Under the pieces are notes generated by a model, which searched no databases, was not told the DNA's origin, and saw only the letters and a list, made by a program, of their open reading frames with translations. The position numbers were made by a program, and so were the translations under genes. Shown piece after piece: positions 59,100 through 64,000 of a stretch of DNA of 64,000 bases. Positions within the stretch are counted from its first letter, which is position 1. Each line of letters opens with the position of its first letter. Source of the stretch: Beroe forskalii (taxonomy: Eukaryota > Ctenophora > Nuda > Beroida > Beroidae); contig WFMF01000350.1 in NCBI GenBank assembly GCA_011033025.1, positions 123,157-187,156 on the forward strand. Direction: 5' to 3'.

Positions 59100-60415
59100 C
59101 TGAAAACAATCCAATTTAGGTCAAATATATCAAAAATTTAACCGTATATATCTCATATCAGATATTCAATCTTAAAACCGCAGAGCAGAAGTTCTTTGAT
59201 TCTTATCTGATGATAATTGAAGACTTGAAGAGCCATTGTAACTTTGTGATGATATAATACACAGTGTATTAAGATGGTAGTTGGTACCTGGTAACTATAG
59301 CATCTCAAGTTGAGAGATACATGGTAATTGCTCGACCAAATGTACTAACTTATCACAAGAAACTCAGTAGACCATACACTTTACCGATAAGGGATCCTCT
59401 CTTCACGATGAATTACAAAGCCATATCACACCACTTATCTTGTTATATAGCTACATAGCGTAGCATTACATAATATGGTTTCTGCCGCAAATGTGCTTAT
59501 TTTATACAGCGACTTGCAGGACTGCCAGAGATATTTTAGAAGTCGTCGGCATGGGATCTTGACTTTGACGATTCTTAGGGATTAGAACCTGTCGCTAACC
59601 TAAAATGAAATTTTACACGGGATTCGTATCCATGGATTGATTTTGCGATTCCAATATTTTCATTTATTTTTCCAAAAAACACACTTGCATTGCTCAGTCA
59701 CAAACACACTAATTGTCTGCCCAAGAATATTCTACCAGCTCGAGAGATAGGCGGTTAAAATGTCGTCATTATCATAGCTCAAAGCAGTAAGTTGATGACG
59801 CCCTTTTTCGCGCGCACGGTTTGTATGTAGCGCGCGGGGTTTAGTGTACCCCCACTTCTACCACCACTCACTGACACGGAATTACCGGTACTCGGGAATC
59901 AGTGGAAGCTCTAATCTCAACCTCCTAATGACGTCACCATCATAGCTCAAAGTGGTGTGTTGATGACGTCACAACGCCTCCTATTTTCCTGGGGTTTGCA
60001 CTGTACGTTATCTCGACAAAGTGATGAAAGGAAGCCACACAAAGCCTGCTGCAATATGCCGAGCATCGAAAAAAAACATGCGATATGACGTCATCAATTC
60101 GCCATTTAAGCCATGATAATGACGTCACTCTTGACTGTCTATATTGTTTGAGCAAGACCGGCAGTAATAGCAAGTGTTTTCCTCCTCTTGGCAAGAAAGC
60201 AATGAATAATGAGGACTGGGTTTTGTGAAAGTATTTTTTCCAGAAAAAAATACTATAATATATGGACTTGGTGAGTTATAATATATTCTCGAAAGAAAAT
60301 CTCAAAAAATCGCAGACTTTTAATTCAAATCGAGCTGTATGTGTCAAATAAACAGTGCATCAAATTCAAAATATGTCTTCTATTGGAATTGATTGATTGT
60401 GGCGCCAAGTTACCA
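59100..60415. other. Upstream of the adaptor start, with TGACGTCA elements
   Basis: The acceptor at 59100-59102 implies an upstream exon that I could not locate. TGACGTCA sites at 59930, 59965, 60087 and 60119 and an ATAGGCGGTTAAAATGTCGTCA terminus at 59748 mark three or so decayed hairpin elements. Confidence 0.45.
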
Positions 60416-63400
60416 TCTTTAATATAAAGGAAAGAGGCACTTCTACGTTTGTTCTTGAATAACTGACACAAAAGGAGCTAAAAAGCCGCGATTTTTCGCA
60501 AGGCTGTAGAAAATGTCTAAACTTAAAAGATAGCATGGCCAGAATTTTGATTTAGGCTTTAGATTTTTCGTAAATAACGTCGAAAGATCGAAAAATCGAC
60601 CCTAAAAAGAAGATCGCGTTATAGGTTAAATTCACCAGTTGCGCGCGTCGCTATGGTGATTGGTGATTGCGCGCGCTAAACTGCACGTGCATTTTAACGA
60701 AGCATCTGCCATTTCGTTACTGTGTACTTTGGAAACGTTTCAACTGTTTACAGTCATAATTTACGTATTTACGTTCTCAATGGAATTTTCGAGTTTGGTA
60801 AAAAGTTTACGACAGAAGCATATCAACTCTAATCACTATTGTAGGAGAAAAGGTAAGAGTTGAACAATTTGTTCCATTGTGAAAATCAGCGATAATTGTT
60901 TCGTATGAAGATATTTGTAGTTTCGATGGTTGGATGTAAGGATTCGACAGAAGGAGGAATTTATAATTACTCAAGTTAGAAGTGGGTTCTAAACAGATGA
61001 AAATGCGGACAATTTTGATTTCAATGAGCTTGGATTCAAATTTGTTACCCATCTTTTCTCCGAATCTGAACAATGGATTAGAAAACGGTCATTGTTCTTG
61101 AGTTCTTCTTATTTAATGTTATGTCCTCGACATTAATTTACAATCGCAAAATCTGCAACATTTTTATTTATATTCAAATCCTATGTAAATATTTTGTAAT
61201 TTCGTTACGTTGCACCCCTACCCCCAGCAACAAAAAATTGCATCAATGACTTCGTCAACCTGACTATACGTCCAATTAAAGTTAGGAGTGGGTTAAAAAC
61301 AGATGAAAATGCGTACAATTTTGATTTCAATGAGATCGGATTCAAATTTGTTGCCCATCTTTTCTCCGAATCAGAACTTTGGATTATAAAACCATTGTTC
61401 TTGAGTTCTTCTTATTTACTGTTATGTGTCCTTGACAATTGACATTAAATCGCAAAATCTGCAATATATTTTGATTCATATTCAAATCCTATGTAAATAT
61501 TTCGTAATTTCGTAACGTTGTACCCCCTACCCCCAGTAACAAAAAATTGCAGAATGACTTCGTTCAATTTACTGTACGTCCAACTGAATATATACGTCCA
61601 ATTAAAGAGAAAACCCAACGGGTTTTCTCGTCTTTAATATAAAGGAAAGAGGCACTTCTACGTTTGTTCTTGAATAACTGACACAAATGGAGCTCAAAAG
61701 CCGCGATTTTTTGCAAGGCAGTAGAAAATGGCTAAACTTAAAAGATAGCATGGCCAAAAATAGGATTTAGGCTTTAGATTTTCGTAAGTAACGTCGAAAG
61801 TCCGAAAAATCCACCCTAAAAAAGAAGATCGCGTTCTAGGTTAAATTCACCAGTTGCGCGCGTTGCTATGGTGATTGGTGATTGCGCGCGCAAAACTGCA
61901 CGTGCATTTTAACGAAGCATCTGCCATTTCGTTGCTGTGTCATTTGGAAACGTTTTAACTGTTTAAAGTCATAATTTACGTTCTCAATGGAATTTTCGAG
62001 TTTGGTAAAAATTTACGACAGAAGCATATCAACTCTAATCACTATTGTAGGAGAAAAGGTAAGAGGGTCGTATGAAAGTATACCAATGACCCCCTGCTGA
62101 CCCCCTACTGACCCCAGCTGACCCCCTACTGACCCCCTGCTGACCCCCTACTGAACCCCTACTGACCCCCTGGTAGACCCCCTGGCAGGTGACCCCCTGG
62201 TGAACTCCTACTGACCCCTACTGACCCCCTGCTGACCCCTATTGACCCCTACTGACCCCTGGTGAACCCCTGGTGACCCCTGGTGAACCCCTACTGACCC
62301 CTACTGACCCCCCCTACTGACCACTTCCTGATTATAATTCTAACATATATCATGAATGTTTTAAAAGCATTTAAAATAGCACTCAGCCTTATAATGACGC
62401 TTTATTGGTCAATTGCCACTCGATCAAGGCACCCTAAACGCACGCTCAAAACATAAACGAGTCAGTCAAATAAGTCAGGACAGTCACGTTAGTCAGGTTA
62501 TTCAAGTCATTCAAGTCAGTTCTTTCAGTCAGGTCAGTCAGGTCGGTCAAGTTGGTCAAGTTGGTCAAGTTGGTCAAGTTGGTCAAGTTAGTCAAGCCAA
62601 ATTAGTCAAGCCACTCAAGTCAAGTTACTTTGATCAAGTCATGTCATGTCAGTCGTGTCAGTCATGTCAGTCATGTCAGTCATGTCAGTCATGTCAGTCA
62701 TGACAGTCATGTCAGTCATGTCAGTCATGTCAGTCATGTCAGTCATGTCAGTCATGGCAGTCATGTCAGTCATGTCAGTCATGTCAGTCAAGTCATGTCA
62801 GTCATGTCTGACATGATGTCATGACATGTCAGTCATGTCAGTCATGTCAGACATGACGGACATGACTGACATGTCAGACATGACGGACATGACTGACATG
62901 ACTGACATGACTGACATGACTGACATGACTGACATGACTGACATGACTTGATCAAAGTAACTTGACTTGAGTGGCTTGACTAATATGGCTTGACTAACTT
63001 GACCAACTTGACCGACCTGACTGACCTGACTGACAGAACTGACTTGAATGACTTGAATAACTTGACTAGCGTGACTGTCCTGACTTATTTGACTGACTTG
63101 AATAACAGAATAAAATAACGAACATGAAAAATATAACTGACTCGTTTATGTTCTGAGCGTGCGTTTAGGGTGCCTTGATCGAGTGGCAATTGACCAATAA
63201 AGCGTCATTATATAAGGCTGAGTGCTATATTAAATGCTTTTAAAACATTCATGATATATGTTAGAATTATGATCAGGAAGTGGTCAGTAGGGGGTCAGTA
63301 GGGTTCACCAGGGGTCACCAGGGTTCACCAGGGGGTCAGTAGGGGTCAATAGGGGATCTGCAAGGGTCAGTAGGGGTTCACCAGGGGGTCAGTAGGGGTT

Positions 63401-64000
63401 CCTGGGGGTCACCAGGGGGTCAGTAGGGGTTCACCAGGGGGTCAGTAGGGGGTCAGTAGGGGGTCAGCAGGGGGTCAGTAGGGGGTCAGCAGGGGGCCAG
63501 CAGGGGGTCATTGGTATACTTTCATACGACCGGTAAGAGTTGAACAATTTGTTCCATTGTGAAAATCAGCGATAATTCTTTCATATCAAGATATTTGTAG
63601 TTTCGATGGTTGGCTATGAGGATTCGACAGAAGGAGAAATTCATATTCACTCAAGTGAGAAGTGAGCTCCAAACAGATGAAATTGCGGACAATTTTGATT
63701 TCAGTGAGCTTGGATTCAAATTTGTTACCCATCTTTTCTCCGAATCTGAACTTTAGATTAGAAAACGGTCCTTGTTCTTGAGTTCTTCTTATTTAATGTT
63801 GTGACCTCGACGTTAATTTACGATCGCAAAATCTGCAATATTTTTCATTTATATTCAAATCCTATGTAAATATTTCGTAATTTCGTTACGTTGCACCCCT
63901 AGTAACAAAAATTGCATCAATGACTTCGTTCAATTTATTGTACGTCCAACTGACTATACGTCCACCAAAGTTAGGAGGGTTAAAACAGATGAAAATGCGT
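60416..64000. repeat. Tandem 1.2-kb repeat with an inner ~300-bp repeat
   Basis: Text starting tctttaatataaaggaaaga at 60416 repeats at 61631 (period 1,215 bp). Within the unit a block from aaacagatgaaaatgcg at 60993 repeats at 61299 and again at 63983. The second unit is interrupted by the foldback element at 62066-63531 and runs off the right edge. Shared frames are short, so coding is not supported. Confidence 0.85.
62066..63531. mobile_element. 1,466-bp foldback transposon with perfect 8-bp target duplication
   Basis: Flanked by GGTAAGAG at 62058-62065 and 63532-63539. Ends GGTCGTATGAAAGTATACCA and exact complement. Arms of about 700 bp each hold, from outside in, a CTGACCCCCTA minisatellite (62094-62325; 63270-63512 inverted), a unique block (62326-62455; 63125-63270) and a GTCAGTCAT/AGTCAAGT minisatellite meeting near 62820. 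The sister repeat at 60841-60870 keeps the empty site. No transposase, so it is non-autonomous. Confidence 0.93.

Noticed and set aside
62413-62824. Val-Ser-Gln/His repeat frames
   Set aside because: Translation of the GTCAGTCAT minisatellite inside the foldback element, not a protein.

Overview
This is AT-rich nuclear DNA from an animal, probably an invertebrate and possibly an early-branching one. Evidence for an animal: spliced genes with GT-AG introns, a mucin-type GalNAc-transferase with a ricin-type lectin tail, an RA-PH/SH2 adaptor, and many MITE, foldback and minisatellite repeats. I cannot name the species from sequence alone.

Layout. About 1-25,200 has no gene I can support. It is a patchwork of repeats: short hairpin elements with a TGACGTCA core, a 1.5-kb foldback element (4172-5695), a 2.7-kb head-to-tail duplication (11277-15808 and 15838-18552) whose first copy carries two later insertions, and minisatellites. 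From 25,248 to 59,099 there are four genes, all on the minus strand: a GALNT2-like polypeptide GalNAc-transferase (25248-30812, 10 coding exons, 625 aa), a ZNF622/REI1-like ribosome-biogenesis zinc-finger protein (32443-37519, 8 exons, 373 aa), the GPI-anchor inositol acyltransferase PIGW (37809-39272, one coding exon, 487 aa) and a large RA-PH-coiled coil-proline-rich-SH2 adaptor related to GRB7/10/14 and MRL (RIAM/lamellipodin) proteins (41273-59085, at least 12 coding exons, about 1,346 aa). From 59,700 to the end the window is again repeats, including a tandem 1.2-kb unit interrupted by a 1,466-bp foldback transposon with a perfect 8-bp target duplication (62066-63531).

I rebuilt the exons by hand from reading-frame continuity, splice-site dinucleotides and family conservation. 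Phases agree across all junctions except one place in the adaptor gene, where a single base appears to be missing in a C-run. The four genes do not form an obvious pathway. GALNT and PIGW both act in the secretory route (O-glycosylation, GPI anchors), ZNF622 in cytoplasmic 60S maturation, and the adaptor in Ras/phosphotyrosine signalling and possibly actin control.

The most interesting items are the adaptor, whose architecture combines features of two families usually treated as separate, and the dispersed TGACGTCA hairpin family.
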